The notes: generated from the sequence alone by a model not told the origin. Counted from the first letter of the stretch, positions 29,381 through 44,900 are shown. The stretch is DNA of 64,000 bases from Pterobdella sp. o SKG-2022 (GCA_964035795.1 OZ038322.1:20500674-20564673); one strand, 5' to 3'. Numbers and translations are program-made.

Positions 29381-30927
29381 ATGCAGTCTATGACTCGTAA
29401 GTTTAATTTTTGATTTAAATGCATGGTATCAAGTGAAATTAATTTTAAATGTATTTTTTACAGCTTATGAGCTGATGCTTCAAAAATCTTGGCATGATCC
29501 TAACTGGATACCCCACCTCAACCTTTCCAACGTTCTCAATTATTTTTCAGAAAGAGCTAACCCGTTTTATGATCGACAGTCAAATAATGAAATTTTAAAA
29601 ATGCAACGGATAGGGCCTGACAAACTAAGGTAAAGTTAAAATATATTTAATTAAGAATTACTTTTAAATTATTTGTTTTGCAGGGATATGACAGGGGTTG
29701 AGTATGTTTTAGCTCATCATCAGGAACCAATTTTATATATTATAAGGCAACAAAACAGAAAATCACCAACAGAAGGTTTATTCATTCTATTTATACTCTC
29801 GTTGAGAAAGTATGTTTAATTCATTTTTTTGAATCTTTTAGTGATTCCTATGGCAAATTACTACATAATAGCTGGCATAGTTTATCAAGCACCTGATCTT
29901 GGCACTATCATCTCATCTCGACTTGTATGTGGTTTGAATGTCCTACAAATGGAATCCAGATTTCTGTCATTCATAAAAAATATCTTATGATTACATAAGT
30001 CTATCTAAATGAATTATTTAAATAAAGAAAGGTTTTACAAAATTCATTCATGTGTGAAACTTATTTTAATAAGTTTTAATCAAATTTATTATAATTCAAT
30101 TGGCAGGATTTCATTTAATTTTTAGTTTTTCAATGGTTTCTATTCATTCAATGGCTCTTAATTTACATTGTTACAAGTGTTTTTATAAGTATATAATGTT
30201 TTTTATAGTTTGCCTAATTATTTATTTATTGTTTTATTAGATTTTCATTTAATTCAAATTAGAAAATAATTCAGAATAATTAAAATCATAATTTTTTTTA
30301 ACATCTCAAATTTTTAGTTGAATGCCGCTCACATTTTAGGATCTGCCTTTGAAGAAAGTAATTTTCACATTTTTTTTCATTCAAAATAAAAAATACAAAT
30401 AAGAAAATATTCTATGACCTCTACAGCACAGACATACTCTCGATACCATCCATCAAAAGATTATTGGTGGCACTTCAAAGACCAGTCATTCAATCAAGGT
30501 AGTAGAGCAACTCAACAAAACCAGTTTCAATATGAAATACAAATTTATTATTAAAGAAATTATGCATATTACAACAATTAGTTAAGTAAGCTATTTTTTT
30601 TAAGATAAGTCTTCCAGCAAACAACAAAACACCTCCAAGAACTCTGTAGGCACAACTTTCCAGAGGGAACGTGTTGACATGCTTCTAAAAAATTTCGAAC
30701 AGCAATTCTCAATCAAAAAAGATCCAGTAAAAAGTATCAATGTTATATAATACTTAAATAAAAACTTGTTTTAGTGTTTTCAATAGTGAATTGCTTAAAC
30801 CCTGACTGAATGTTTTGTTGCAGATGACGAATCGAAAATCAACACGCTAAAAGCAGAAATCAAGATTGAAGGCACAACTGACAATAAGGTCAAACCCTCT
30901 GAGAAAGATGCCAAAATAAATCGATAA
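29381..30927 (+). CDS. MED6: Mediator complex subunit 6
   Basis: Head-module subunit of Mediator, which links activators to RNA polymerase II in the nucleus. Eight exons: 29381-29396, 29464-29629, 29684-29775, 29842-29924, 30318-30357, 30427-30498, 30605-30733, 30824-30927. Phases agree throughout and give 233 residues, against 246 in human. Diagnostic stretches: FSERANPFYDRQSNNEI, EYVLAHHQEPILYIIRQQ, YYIIAGIVYQAPDLGTI, RYHPSKDYWWHFKD and TFQRERVDMLL. The C-terminal tail is lysine-rich and variable, as in other MED6 proteins. The donor at 30733 (GTATCA) was chosen over an earlier GTAAAA because only it keeps the last exon open. The gene converges on PGD with 373 bases between stops; an AATAAA at 31270-31275 would place its poly(A) site very near the PGD stop. 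Confidence 0.96.
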
Positions 30928-31300
30928 TTCAAATGATGTACGCTTAACCAAAGCTTCGTACTCGATAATGAACTTTTATGGTCTTTGAATTTATTTAATT
31001 GAAATTCACATTAGAAATACGAATATCGAAAAATATTCACGTTAAATATCGAAATTGACTAATTTTAAACACATTCAATTATTTATTCTCTCATTAAAAC
31101 TTTATGAATCACAGACATCGATTATCTGACTTTGACGAAATAGTCATGAAATCATGCGTTATTAGACGAAATATATTTATCGTAAAGGTGCTACAAATAC
31201 CGACTGTCATAATGCAGGTGAATAAGCTATATAAGCCTACACTTCGATAATGTAACTTGAAACTATAAAAATAAAAATTATGCAAATTCTTATTGTTACA

Positions 31301-34300
31301 TCAACCATCATAATCATATGCGGAAGATGTTGCCCTGCCTCCACTTCCTGACCAATCCGTGTGCACGAATTTGTCTGGTTCGTCGTGGGTTGAGTATGTG
31401 TGTGCTCCAAAATAGTCCCTCAAGGCCTGTTGGAAATTTCAACTTTTTAATCAAAAAATTAAATATACAACAAAGTAAATGATCAAAAATATTTTAAGTT
31501 AATAATCGCTCAATGATATAACAAATTAAAACACGAGAGTAAGCTTACCTGCAAGAGGTTATGTGGCAGCCATCCACTTCGGTAACCATCATAAAAGGTC
31601 AAAGATGATGAGAAGGCTGGCACTGGAATGCCTCTCTCCAGTGATACAATACACACTCTTCGTAAATGTTTCTCACAACTGTTGATGGTACTTCTGAAGT
31701 GGTCATCTAAAAGGAGATTCCTCAGCTTTGGATTTTTTTCATAAGCTTCTTTGATGTAGTCCAGGAACTTACTGCAAGGTTATGAGTAACAATCAAAAGG
31801 AAGCTATCTAGTTTTCAAAACCAATTAAAACTATTTTCAATTAGAATAAAATTATTCTTAATTATAAAAGTGAAATATTAAGATAATCATATAAATCTAA
31901 GACTAAGGTTGATTTCATACAGACCTCTGGATAATACATCCAAATCTCCATTGTACAGCAATATTTCTGAGATTTAAATTCCATTTGTAAGTGTTGCTTA
32001 CCTGAAAATATTTGCCACTTGAAAATCAATTATCAAGAATATCATTATTTAGCAAATCAATTGGACTTTAAAATATCTTGAAATGCCTGGTTAATAAAGG
32101 CTTAATGAACTAACCCTTTTGAGTAACATGAAGGCCTGAGTATATGAGATGATCTTGCAGCACAACAAAGCCTGCAAAAATTTACCAAAGATGTTTAACT
32201 CCTAAAATAGCTTGAATTCATTATATACAATAAATATAACATTAAAATCTAAAAAAAATTAAATGACTATTAATCTTTTATGAATCTGAAAAACTAACAC
32301 TTTTGACTTCTTCAACAAACTTCTTCTGTTTCTCAACCAATGGAGGAACATCCTTGGGACCCTTCAAAAGATCTGATACAATCAGTCTCTCCTCTTTCAT
32401 TGATGATAAACAACGAGCAAAAACTGACTCTCCTGTTTAAGTTGCATTATGAAATCAGTTAATACTTAATTTGCGAGTTTATACTCCATAGACAAAAATT
32501 ATATATCACATTTTGCTATTAACTCAATAATAGAGCTACTTATCGCAATTTTTACAATGTTATTGGCTTAAATTTATCAAAATTCTGCTTAAAAAACGTC
32601 ACAAAAAATTAAGGAAAGCACAAAAATGTTAACAATCAAAACACACCAATGGTTGTCATAGGAATACCATGCTCCAATGAAGCAATTGCTGTCCATCTGC
32701 CTGAACCTTTCTGTTGAGTCAATAGTATTCATGTAGAGCACTTATAAATATGATGAAGTATATTTAGCGTTGAAAAATTTTGCTAAAGGCACATACAATC
32801 TTCCAGAAAACTGATGAAAAAAAATAATGATTCTAAAAGAAGATATTAACCTGGCCAGCACAATCGTAGACTGAATCAATGACATGTTTGCCAGCAGAAT
32901 CTTTATAAGACAAAATATCAGCTGACATTTGCAGCAGAAATGCTTCTGTTTTGCCTTCATTCCATGTACTAAAAACCTAAAAGTTGGAATACCTTTTAAA
33001 GATTTCTTTTTACATAAATACGCAAAAACATCGAAATAAGCTAACACTAAGCTCAAAATAATGATGCTTAGTCAACTCACGTTAGCAATCTGGTCATTGC
33101 TCATTCCAGCAACGGTCTTGAGCAAATGGTAAACCTCACAAATCATTTCAATGTCTCCATACTCAATACCATTGTGCACTGCCTTCACAAAATGTCCTGC
33201 TCCCCCACTTCCCAACTGGATTCAATACAATAAATATTGAGATTTATCAATAAACTTTCAAATAGTTCTAACTCAAATTTTAAATGTATATAACAAAGAT
33301 GAATAAAAAGAAAAAAACGTTCAACTAATATTGAAACAATAAAGACATAATAAAATTATAAAATATTAATGAGACATACAAAGAGAGCCAACTGACCCAG
33401 TCACAGCATGGTTCCCCATCAACATTAGCAGCAATTGCCTGAAAGATTTCCTTGATATGTGGCCTGTAGAATTTACATGAATTATTTAATGTTTTTAAAT
33501 AATGAAAATTTGTTTTAAAAACCTATTAAAACTACCTTCTTAATTATATGTTGCTATTCAAATGAAAATAATAAACAATGCTTTAAATTTCATTCATAGC
33601 ACACAAAGATTTTTGTAAGATGGGTTACATTACCAAGTACATTCAAAATAAAATTTGAAACAGCAAAGTCTCATTTGAGGTAAGCTATATATTCAAGATA
33701 AAATAACAATTACTAATACAAAAGTGCCTTCAACTCACCAAGCCTCAGGATCCCCTCCTGGATTGATTGAGGCTCCAGTCCTTGCTGCCTCCTCTCCTCC
33801 ACTGATTCCTGCACCCACATACAATATGCCTGATTTCTTTACTTGCTTTATTCGGCGCTGTTAATTTGTTTATAGTTTATAGTGATTTTTAGATTTACTA
33901 TACTTTCAAACTCAAATAAAGTTTGGGAAGAGCAGAAAAGCACTTACAACAGTGTCTGTGAACTCTGAGTTGCCAGCATCCACAATGATGTCTCCAGGCT
34001 TTAACAGAGGCACCTACAAGATAAATAATCAATTGTTAACTAAAGTTTCTGAAGTTTATTTTTTAAATAATTTATTATTGAAAAAGATTAAAATATTAAC
34101 TAGTTGGTTAACAAGGTCTTCCACAGGTTTTCCTGCTTTAATCAGTATCATTATTTTCTTTGGGGCTTTGAGACTGGAAATAATTTATGCTTAGAATTAA
34201 TTTCAGTTTTTCAAATCATTCAAAACCGAAAACTAAATCAGAGTGTTATTATTCAAAGGTAAACTTACGTATCCACAAAATGTTCTAGCTCTTTGCAACC

Positions 34301-34769
34301 GATAATATTTTTGTCTTTGGCTTCAATTTTCAAGAATTCATCAACTTTAGAAGTGGTTCTATTGTATACACTCACCTTCAAATTTAACAAAATGTTTTAT
34401 TTCAAAATTGCAATGTTTTTACAATTCAGTTCATACAGCCATGAAGGTGCTAGTTTTTGGTATGACATGGACTCAAAAGGGTTACTGGACAATTTATTTA
34501 AAACTCTTTTCCTCATGCAACTCGGTTTCAAATTTTCATAATGCCAGCGTGAAACTATTTTTTAATTAAGACTTACAGTGTATCCTTTCTCTTCGATATT
34601 TAGCGCCATGTTTTGACCCATGACTGCCAAGCCAATGACTCCAATGTCCGACACTTCCTTCTGAACATGTCTGAGAGCATTTAATATAAAATTATAAGTT
34701 TACCGTATATCTTAATCCTGAACTTTTAATAAGCTGGAAGCTGTAAACTTCCAAGAATGAACTTGACAT
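31301..34769 (-). CDS. PGD: 6-phosphogluconate dehydrogenase, decarboxylating
   Basis: Oxidises 6-phosphogluconate to ribulose 5-phosphate with NADP+ in the cytosolic pentose phosphate pathway. Exons: 34660-34577, 34375-34269, 34173-34101, 34013-33948, 33857-33739, 33463-33397, 33215-33081, 32976-32851, 32710-32647, 32432-32299, 32171-32115, 32001-31925, 31771-31549, 31426-31301; phases agree. The N-terminal nucleotide-binding loop is IGLAVMGQN, the active-site region GAGHFVKAVHNGIEYGD with catalytic Lys and Glu, and the family signature is in AGQKGSGRWTA. These exons encode 485 residues (human 483). The start is uncertain: a 21-base exon 34769-34749 (MSSSFLE, donor GTTTAC) fits in phase, but the first exon could be another one. 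An alternative acceptor at 34670 exists. Confidence 0.96.
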
Positions 34770-37364
34770 GGAATATCGGCCTTAACTTCTATATACTTTA
34801 TAATACTTATAAACAAATTTTGGTTAATTTTCAAAAAACCATTCGGTAAAATCTTTGAAATTCACATGAAAAAAATGTTATTACTGATAAATTCGAGTTT
34901 TGTCAGTTAATTATATAATAATTAATAATTCTAATAACCCATTTGTTTTATTCAAAGGCATTTTGAAAAATTCAAATTCGTTGTACGCAAAGAGAAGACG
35001 TAAAAACACAAATAATTTACCCTTTCTATGTTTGTTTGTCTTTATATATATATATATGTCTTCATTGACCCACTTTGAATTTTCCTAATGTATATCTCTT
35101 GATATGTATTATACATATTGTATATTATAAAGAATTTGTTCATACAGAGTAGTTGTGTTTACAGCTATCAGGCTAATTCTAAAAATGCATTTTAGAGTTT
35201 AATTATTAGATTAATTTTTTTAATAGAATGCTTATCACAGATTATTCAGCATTTTATCGATGTCATGCTTTTCAAAGATTACATTTTTTATGTAGTTTGA
35301 AATATCCTTCGAAACAGTATTTTGGAAGTAATACGGAATACGTTGTTACTATTTTTTATAGCAGTTTAACTCTTTAAAAATTGTTCCGCTATATCTTAAA
35401 ACTAACCATTGTTTAAACAATGCATGGTTTGTAGCTTGATAATATAAATGGAAAACTTCTTTTATATCAAACAAACTATATAATAGTATAATATTTAAAG
35501 TGAAAGCTTATAATCTTGCACCTTTGGAATCGATTAAGAAAGCATATAATATTTGTGGTAATTTTACATAATTATGTAGCTTTTGTGTGCTTTAAGATTA
35601 AGAATTTTGTCAAAATTAACCCTTAACTACTTTGTGTTAAATTGGTTCGAATAGAATATTCTAGGTTGTCCGTGAAATCTAAAATGAGTTAACGATAAAA
35701 AAATTAGACAATTTTTTATAATCTTAATTTTTTTCACATAATAATAAGCTATAATATACCTTTGAAGGTTGAAAACATTACGCTTATACCATCCTTAAAA
35801 TATAAATACGTTGTCAAATATACTGAGTTATACTACTAATAAATTTTCTCAATATAGATCATTACGTGGAAAAATGGATTTATCATCGAAAAAAATATAT
35901 TGTAAAGGATTCCCAGCATTTTACTGAAAAAAATTTTTGAGATTTGCACGTGTCTTTTTGTGCCAAGATCATGCAGAGCACGTGTTATTTCAAAAAAAAC
36001 ACCGTGCTTACTTTCGAAACAGATATTTATAGTACTATGAATATTTAATTAGTTTCTTCAAATATACTTGCAGTTGTATAAACGATGTATAAGACCCTTA
36101 TGTAATGTATATAGTTAATAGAAGTGTATCGATGGAAAATTTTATCTATATGCCACATGAGGGTCAGTTATTTTCCTTGTACTGAGAAAGTTTTTTTGTG
36201 GAAATCAAGTAATATTTTGACCATTTAAAATTTATTAATATGCAGAAAAATTTTTCAAAATCAATTATAGAATATTAGCGATTATTTTATAAATGGAATT
36301 CCGCTAGTATTTTTTGTTATTGTTTGTATACTTTGTAATACATGAGCTTTTTACTTTTTAACCTTTTATCTCAAAGGCAAATGACAGTTTCGAATTTCAA
36401 TAGAATATTCGATCATAGTTTCTAGATTCTTCTTTTTCGGAATTTTTAAATCGAAGATACTTGTACTCATAGAAAATCAATTTTTATTAAAAAAATAATA
36501 TTAAATAAATCTAGGAATTTTAAAATTATTTAAAGATAATTTATAACCACGTATGTTAGTTAATGAAGGTAAAGCGAACTTTGTAGCTAACATATAAACG
36601 ATATTGTTAATTATTCAAAAAATAGCTAAATGAATTGGCGCGCTTAGAGATAGAGGACAGAAATTGGCCTAAATAATATAAATCTGTTTATAGAAATTCT
36701 CGATAAACGATTTAAATCGAGTCTTAATGACTAGTAATGAATTTGGACTTAAATATTTTACAAGAATTAAAGTCATTAAAAGATGCCAATAAGACTATCG
36801 AAAATTTTGGATAATCTTTGAAAATGTAAGAGAGTAAAGGCGTAGATAAAAAAAAATATATGCTAAATGAAAGGGTAGAAGTCACAATGGAAGCTAATAC
36901 AACTCAATATATACTATAAAATAATACCATACATTGAAACAAAATGAATCGTTAAATATTAATACAAATTTTCATTGGACTCAAAAAACTATTTTTAATA
37001 GAAAATAAAATGAAGGTTATTTTAGATATGACACACTACGGCAACTATCATTAAAGGAGTATGACTAGATAATAACATCAATCACTAAACAAAAGACAAC
37101 TTTAGGATTCAATAAAAAATTATTTCATATATATTCAGCCTTAAGCATATGACTATTACTAATAAAATATGAGCAAAAGGTGCAATTCATCTCAACTTCA
37201 GCTGATTTTCAATCTTGCACAAACTAGCCCTAAAACCACATCAAATTATGAAAACTCACAAAAATAAAAATGCCAGTGAACATAACCATACTCTTCATTG
37301 AACTCTTACTCAAGTATTTATAACCACAATATCATCTAACAATATTAATTGGTTGATCAGCATT
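34770..37364. other. Spacer between PGD start and V-ATPase C stop
   Basis: About 2.6 kb of AT-rich sequence. It should contain the PGD promoter (right of 34770) and the V-ATPase C 3' end (left of 37365). No coding exon, repeat family or RNA gene was recognised. Confidence 0.5.
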
Positions 37365-40300
37365 TCAACTGCGACCAGTGGCAATGTTGAGGGGTATTTT
37401 ATAAAAAACGTATGGATAATATTCAGCTGACCCCGCTACTAAACTAGCCATCTCTGTCACCTGTTCAATTGAAAAATTAAATATTAATGTCATGAATGGT
37501 GTTTTTTAACATTTCACCTAAAACATCGTTTTTTTAAAACTTAAACTTTATCAAATAACTTCTAACTTATGAGAAATTGAAAAAAAAGTTTATCCGAAAA
37601 ATGTGGCTATAATTTTCGATAAATCTAGCCTCATTATGAGACGTTAGCAAAAATGTTACATTACATAGATATACGTACATAACAGAAATTTTCCTCTATC
37701 ACCTAGATTTCCACATTTTGTGCAAACATAGGAAAGTTTACTTTTGCAAATATATGACTAATACAATAAATGATCTTAGTTGAAAGATACATATAATGTA
37801 ATTCATAAAATTTTCAATTTTAAAAATTGATTTACAGGGTTAAATTTATCGAAATTGTAGCTTTGCTTTAAGAAATATAATGAGTAGCTCATTTTTCCGT
37901 AAAATTTAAAAATAAATTTCGAAAGATTTTTGAACTTTGCTGTTCCACATAAAATATGTGAAATCTAAAATGGTGGCTACAAGTTCAAACTTCGTATAAA
38001 CAAAAGTTCAAAACAGAGAAAACTACTTAAAAAATCAAAGTATAAAAATTCAAAATCTTTAATGTATTTCTTATATACTTAATCATATATGAATTCAAAG
38101 TACACAGAAGAAAACTCAAAAATAATTTTAAATTACTTCAAAGGTTTTGAAAAATTTCGGAACCATCATTGAAAGTTTAAAAATAAACTAGTTCGAGAAA
38201 ACAAAAAATTAGCTTAAAAACTATAAAAACTGAGATAAAAGAGGCATATAACTGAAATACTATCATTATTTCAAAAATAACCACAAAACGACTAAAGCAC
38301 TTGATAAGGTTACTTCTACTTAGAAACTTCTTATCAACACTTTTAATGACTTCAATATGCACATGACTGATACAATAACCTCCATGCCGGCTAGACCACT
38401 GTTGTCAAGGTGTTGATACAAGCCTCCAAGGGTGTCCCTCAGTCTTTTGTGACTCCTGTTCAACGGGGCCAACAACATCGGCTGGAAATTCACCGGCAGT
38501 CCATACCTGTATTTGAAGAATATATAAGTTTTTATATATGTTCATTCTGTGCAATTTAGAGGATTATATGGATAGAAGCTTAAAACTTTTGATGAAATCC
38601 TTTACAATAATTCATGGTTCCCAAAGGAAAAAGTTAGTAAGAAATATATTTTAAAAAATTAATTGCAACCGATACTTTTTATTTTCAATTTTTTTTGAGA
38701 AATTTTTTGATACATTTATTTCAAAAAAAACTAAAATTTTCGATAAACCATTAGTAGTAAACTTTTGTGAAGGTAGGTGATTGTAAAGAATTTTAAACAT
38801 AGATAAGAAAGAACAATTAAAGAAGATTAAATTTTTTAAAGTAACTTTATGTGTTTATGTGATATTGTAAATGAGTAAAGTTAATTATTATATGAATATT
38901 CTTATCTTGATCTAAAACGATTTCATTGAGAGATTGCTCTCTGTGTCCCTCTATTGTTTGATTTTTGTATTCTTTTCATTAGGGGGTCCCACGCACTTGA
39001 TTTGACTGTTAATTAAGGGTGATTGTAGCGCTTTTCTATTGAATCATTCTTTTTGCTTTCAAGGCTCTCCCTAATAAGTAGGTCCCTCTGCAATTTGTTT
39101 TTGTTTTTTTTATTATATGTTTTTATTATCGTGGGTGATTCTCAGCATATTGTTCCTGTGTTGCAGATTCGGGCGTGTTTCGAAATGCCACTTATATTTT
39201 CATCTTGTTTGGTGGATTCCACATTTTTTTTATGTTGGAACATCCTGGTGGCAATATTCACCCTTGTCTGTCCAATATAAGCCTTATTTGGGTCAAGAGA
39301 ACAATGTATTTTGTATACACCTTTTTTTTGCATTCTGTCAGTTTTGTTGTTGTTGCATAGAATACTTCCTAATTTAGGTCCTGCATGTGTATGATGGCTA
39401 ACATAATTCTTATTGAAGGCTTTTTTTAGGGCATTGTTGAGATGTTTTATATAGGGGATAGAGACATGTGTAACATTTTTATTTATTTTGTACTCTTTTG
39501 ATTTGTTTCTTGTTCTTAGGCGATCTGTATATTTTTCTTGTCTTGTTTTTGGTTTGTAGTTTTTTATTATTGTGTCTATTTTATGTTTGTTACAGCCGTT
39601 ATCTTGGAAATTCATTTTTAGGTATTTTAATTCATGTTCTAGAAGGTCTTGTTTTGAGCAAAAAGTGTAGGTTCTGTTTAGGGCCCCTTTTAACACTCCA
39701 ATCCACGTATTAGGGTCTTGATTTGATTTTGGATTAATGATCAGGCCCGTGTTGGATGGTTTCCTATAGACAGTGGTGTTTAGGGATCCATTTTCCTCTT
39801 TGATAATTAATTTATCTAAGAATGATATTCTGTTGTTTTTCTCTATTTCACAGGTGAATTTTAGCGCTGGATGCACTTTATTTAGGCATTTTAAAAAGTT
39901 TAAGTGTTCTATTTTTTCTTTATTTTGTTTTATTATTCCAAAAGTATCATCCATTTAGAGATGTAAAGCTCGTGGTCTCTTTATTTTTTCTTTTTTAGTC
40001 AGTTTTAATTTAATAGTTTCTATCGTGTAGTCCATATATTTTTGTTCTATGACTACAAATTAGGGTAAGTCCTATAGGACCTGAACCTCCCATGTCGTAT
40101 TGTTGGTTGTTATGTTTGAAGTTTGAGATGAGGCAAAGGTTGATGAGTTCGCATATATCATCCACATTGAGTTTTTTTATTTTTATTAATTTTTTTTGTT
40201 TTTGAATTTTTTGTTTTATTATTCCAATACATTTGTTGAGAGGTATAGATGGGTAGAGTGCTTCCGCGTCGAAACTTACTAGTTGTTCATCTGGTTTGAT

Positions 40301-41826
40301 TTTTAAGCTTTTTATGTTTTTGATAAAAGTTTGGGAGTTTTTACACATGAATCCAGATTTATCTATTGATGAGTTACTTATTTGTGTTAAGAATGAAACA
40401 AGGGCTTCTTGGGGGCAATTTCGGTGTGAAATGATATTTCTTGCTGGATAATTCTTTTCTGGTTTGTGGGCTTTTATTAGAGTGTAAGAATATGCTGTTG
40501 TGGATCCTGACGGGTAAATTTTTCTTCGAGTTTATTCCTTTTTTTTGAGTTCGAGTAATTTCTTTTGTATTTTTTGTTCTAAGGATTTTGTTTTGTCTTT
40601 GTTTTCTGGTTTAATGTTTTTAAAAGCTTCCATAGCTTTTTTATGCAGCATTGACGGGGTAAGTGTCACAAAACCTAGTCCTTTATCTTGGGATGTAATT
40701 GCTAGATTTCCTTTCCTGACTTCTTCCTTTAGGTACTTGAGGCCTTTTTTTTCTATATTTGTTAAGTTGCTGTTTTTTTTGTTTATCGTGTTGTAAAGGA
40801 CATTTGATACAGCTTGTCTTAATTTTCTCCTTTTTCTGGGTGACCAGCTAGTTCTAGATTTTGGGCGGTCTTCTCTGTCACACACATTATATCCATATAC
40901 GGTATTGATTTTTGGGTTAGTGCAAACTTAGGTCCCTTGTTTACGATGGCTACTGCATGTGGGGGTAGTGGGGTTGGTTGTAATTGGAGAATGGGAGTTT
41001 TCATTGTAGATGGTAGATCGTATGAGTTGTGTTTTTTTTTGAGTAATTTCAAATTTATTTATTAATTTGGATTTGTGTTTTAAGAATTCCCGTTCATAAG
41101 CTATATTTATGATTCTTTTTATATTATCAAAGTCTTCTTTTGTTAGTTTACTTTCTAGGGAGTTTTTATGTTCTTTCATCTTTTTTTTATGATATAAAAA
41201 TTTTTATTTTTGTTTTTGCAACATTCTTTTAAAAGGGCAAGTCTATATTTCTTGGTAATGTTGTTTGAACGTTGTGTATTTAGAGAGCATCGGTTCATGA
41301 GAAACTTAGGTACAACTTCATGGGTAAGACATCGTTTTAGAAATATACTTTATACCGATACTTTAAAACTCCAAATCAAAACGACAGACAAACATTAGAC
41401 ACCTGAGAACAGACTCAACGTAGAGCCTCAACGCCTTGACGTGTATGAAGGCTATAAAACCTTCTCCGAAGTTCACTCTCAACCACCGCACCAACGGGCC
41501 CTGAAAAATTGAAAACCTTTCATTTAGAAATTAATGGAATTAAATATGAATAAAAAAGTTAATTCTATATTAATGAAAGCAAAAATTTGATCAAAACGCT
41601 AAAGTTAAAAAACTAATAGACACAATAAAAATAATTTGGACTTTTATTGAGCCAAAATTGAAGCAAACGACGAGAAAATATCAAATTATAATATAAAAAC
41701 CAACAAATTGTTTTTTCTTGTCTGAAGCAAGTCGACTCATTTCCGTTTTGCCTGCCAGCATCTCCTCTTCATTGTATACAAAATCTCTTACTATGAATCT
41801 GTTGTGGTGGGTAGATAGATTAATAA

Positions 41827-41909
<83 letters not shown>

Positions 41910-44900
41910 TAGATAGATAGCTAGATATAGATAGATAGCTAGATAAATAGCAAGCGATTAAAATGTATATATTGAACAGAAGGCATTGGTAAACAGATGC
42001 GCTAGAAATATCGATCGACCTCATAAAAAACCTCCAAACCAAAAACCCTAAAGTAAACATATAATACAGTGCACGAACTTCTTTTCTCTGGCGTTCCTCT
42101 TGAAATCTTCTACCACCTTCCTGAACAACGTCACTGCATATAAAATGTACTCATCGTCCTGGCATAGCTCCCTGGACATTAATAATAATAATAATTATAA
42201 TGAAAACGGAAATATTTTCTTAAGAAATTTAACCTAGAGTTCCAGATCAGTATAAGATTCAAAATAATAATAGACGTATAAAATGACCAAAAAACTAAAT
42301 TAAACAAAATTTTTATCGGTAATCATATTTCCACCTGGCAGGTTTGAAAAATTCACTCCAATATAACAATCGCTTAATTTTAGTTTAGGTACTAAAAACA
42401 TGTGAAGTTTTTAGATATAACAAGTAAATAAGTCTTTATGTTACAATGAGTAACCGTATGTTACAATTAGTAAGCGTATGTTACAATTAGTAAGCCTATG
42501 TTACAATGAGTAACCGTGTGTTACAATGAGTTAATATGTTATAAGTAACATTATCTATATTGGAGATTCTAACCTATGTAACCAGATTTTAAAATTGACC
42601 ATACCTCACAGCAAAAAAACAAATGTGAAAACAAAATTTTATAAGATTGAACTTTGTTATATAGAAAATAAATTTGAAATTATTATATGCATAATTTATA
42701 ATCAAGAACACCAAGGTTCATCAAAGCACTTTTACTTTTTCAAGGTTTTTCTTCATTACACATAACTATCTTATGATGTTTACTGTGATGAGCTTTGGAT
42801 CAAAAAAATGTTTTTTTTGTTAAACTCTTTCTTAATTTATATTACACCAACTTTTACTCAGTAGCCTACTGACCTTAAACTGCACTACATACAAAATATT
42901 AAACAATGCAAAACGACGAATACTGAAATTCACTAAACAAAAATAACACACCTCATACATGATAACTAGTATTTACATATGTAAAAGATGCAAAACTATG
43001 TATTGATATATAACAAGAAATCATGAAAAACTACCTGGCACTACGTGGAATGATCATGTCGCATAAACTTTCATAACGGTTCAAAAAATCTTTCGTTGTA
43101 TGTCTGTGGGAATTATGAAACAGTCCTTATTGCATTATCACCATCCTTTTTATCGTTTAGTGTCTTTATAGTCCAGTAGTCCTAAGGTTTTGTACTAAAT
43201 CATATTTAAAAAAATGACTATACGAAATTTTTTGCATTCTCAAAATATTTAAAATCAGCTGAAGCTTTGATATGATGTAGTTTTTGGGCATAAGTTTGGC
43301 TATGAATAATGCTAAAAAATAAAACGTCTGAAAATCAATTATCAATTTAAATAACAAGAAAAACATTAAAAAACGTCATATGTTATGAATACTTAATGTT
43401 GAAATCAATAACAAGTAAATGCTTGTTTTAAAATTTTTTCAATAGATTTGATTGAGAGATTTTTCACGATAAAATAACTAAACGACAGAACGATCATGAG
43501 CTTAAAGTAACATTCCATAAACTAAAAAACGGTTGCATATATTAATAATAATCATAATAGATAACTAAACAAAAAAATTCGTTTATATCATATTTTTTGT
43601 AGATTAATACTATATTCATATTGATCGTATTTTGATGTTTTTTGCACGCTGTTTAAGCAAATGATTTCTGTAGATTGGTATAATACCCCTAATACCATCA
43701 ATATAATCATAACCTGCGCTATAACATCATCTATACTATCATAAAGAGTGGGCACATACTTGCTGACCACCACAAGCACAGTGGTCAGGTACTCGGAGCC
43801 CAGAACAAAGTCATCTTTCTTCACCAAGTCCAACAAACTCCTTGTCACCAAGCTCCCTCTATGGGTGTCAATAGTATCAAATTGATGCTAAATATAATGA
43901 AGAAAAAATTTAATGGCGTAAGATAGTAAATATAGTAATTGATAAATGAAAGAAATAAAAAATAAGAATATGTATAAAATAATAAGAATAATAAACAAGA
44001 AGGCAAACAATAATGATAGATATAAACACTACAATTATTCATAAACTGAACAAAATCACTTGGCAATACTCACTGACTCTTCTTCTCCAACTTCTGCAAG
44101 TCTCCTTTAAGGTTGTTGTATGTGCTTGCTTTTGACTTCAAATCACTTTCCACCTGCCCCACTTGCTGCAGTTTTTAGTGGTTTCATTATGACTCATAGT
44201 GTTAGTAACTCACATAAATTATGGTATTGAAAACATTATTGTATGCTATATAAGCCAACTTTTGTGATGAGTGTGGTGATATTGCGGATGGGTTGGTTGA
44301 TGGAATACTTGGCTAGGTCCCATTGGAAACGTGATAGATAAGCGCTCATGGAATCTGAAGTGATTGTGGGTTCAGTACAAAACCATCTAAGTGCATTTTG
44401 GTAGGTTTATTATTGATTTTTTAGACCTAGTAAATAAACTAAAATTAAACATTGCTTTGATGTTTAATGAAATTTTATGAAGCTTCATGCAAATTGAACT
44501 TACATCATAGCTCATATACTATGTTTATGTGTATAATATTGAGTAATATACATATTTCGCTACTTTTTTTTTAGAAAAAATACAATGCTAGTTTTAATTG
44601 AACAGTGTGTGCCTATTTAAACATATTAAACATGTTATACACTTTGAAAAATTTATTTTTTAATTATACACTAAAAACACAAAGGTTCTTGAATTTAACT
44701 TTAACCAACCAAATTATTTGAAACCTCTTTTATTTACCAATAATGAAATATTTTTAACTAAACATTTTCAGATTTCAAAACCTATGTTTAGATAGTTCCT
44801 AGAAAAAAGGTTTATTGTTTGTTTGAATAATTTGAGCATAACATATGAAAACCTGGTTTATAACAGAAAAAATGAAATTGAAGTCAAATTATACTTACAT

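Noticed and set aside
41791..42060. Ser-Tyr-Leu-rich 89-residue minus-strand frame
   Set aside because: It is the GATA microsatellite; the real exons in this interval are 41790-41705 and 42171-42068 in other frames.
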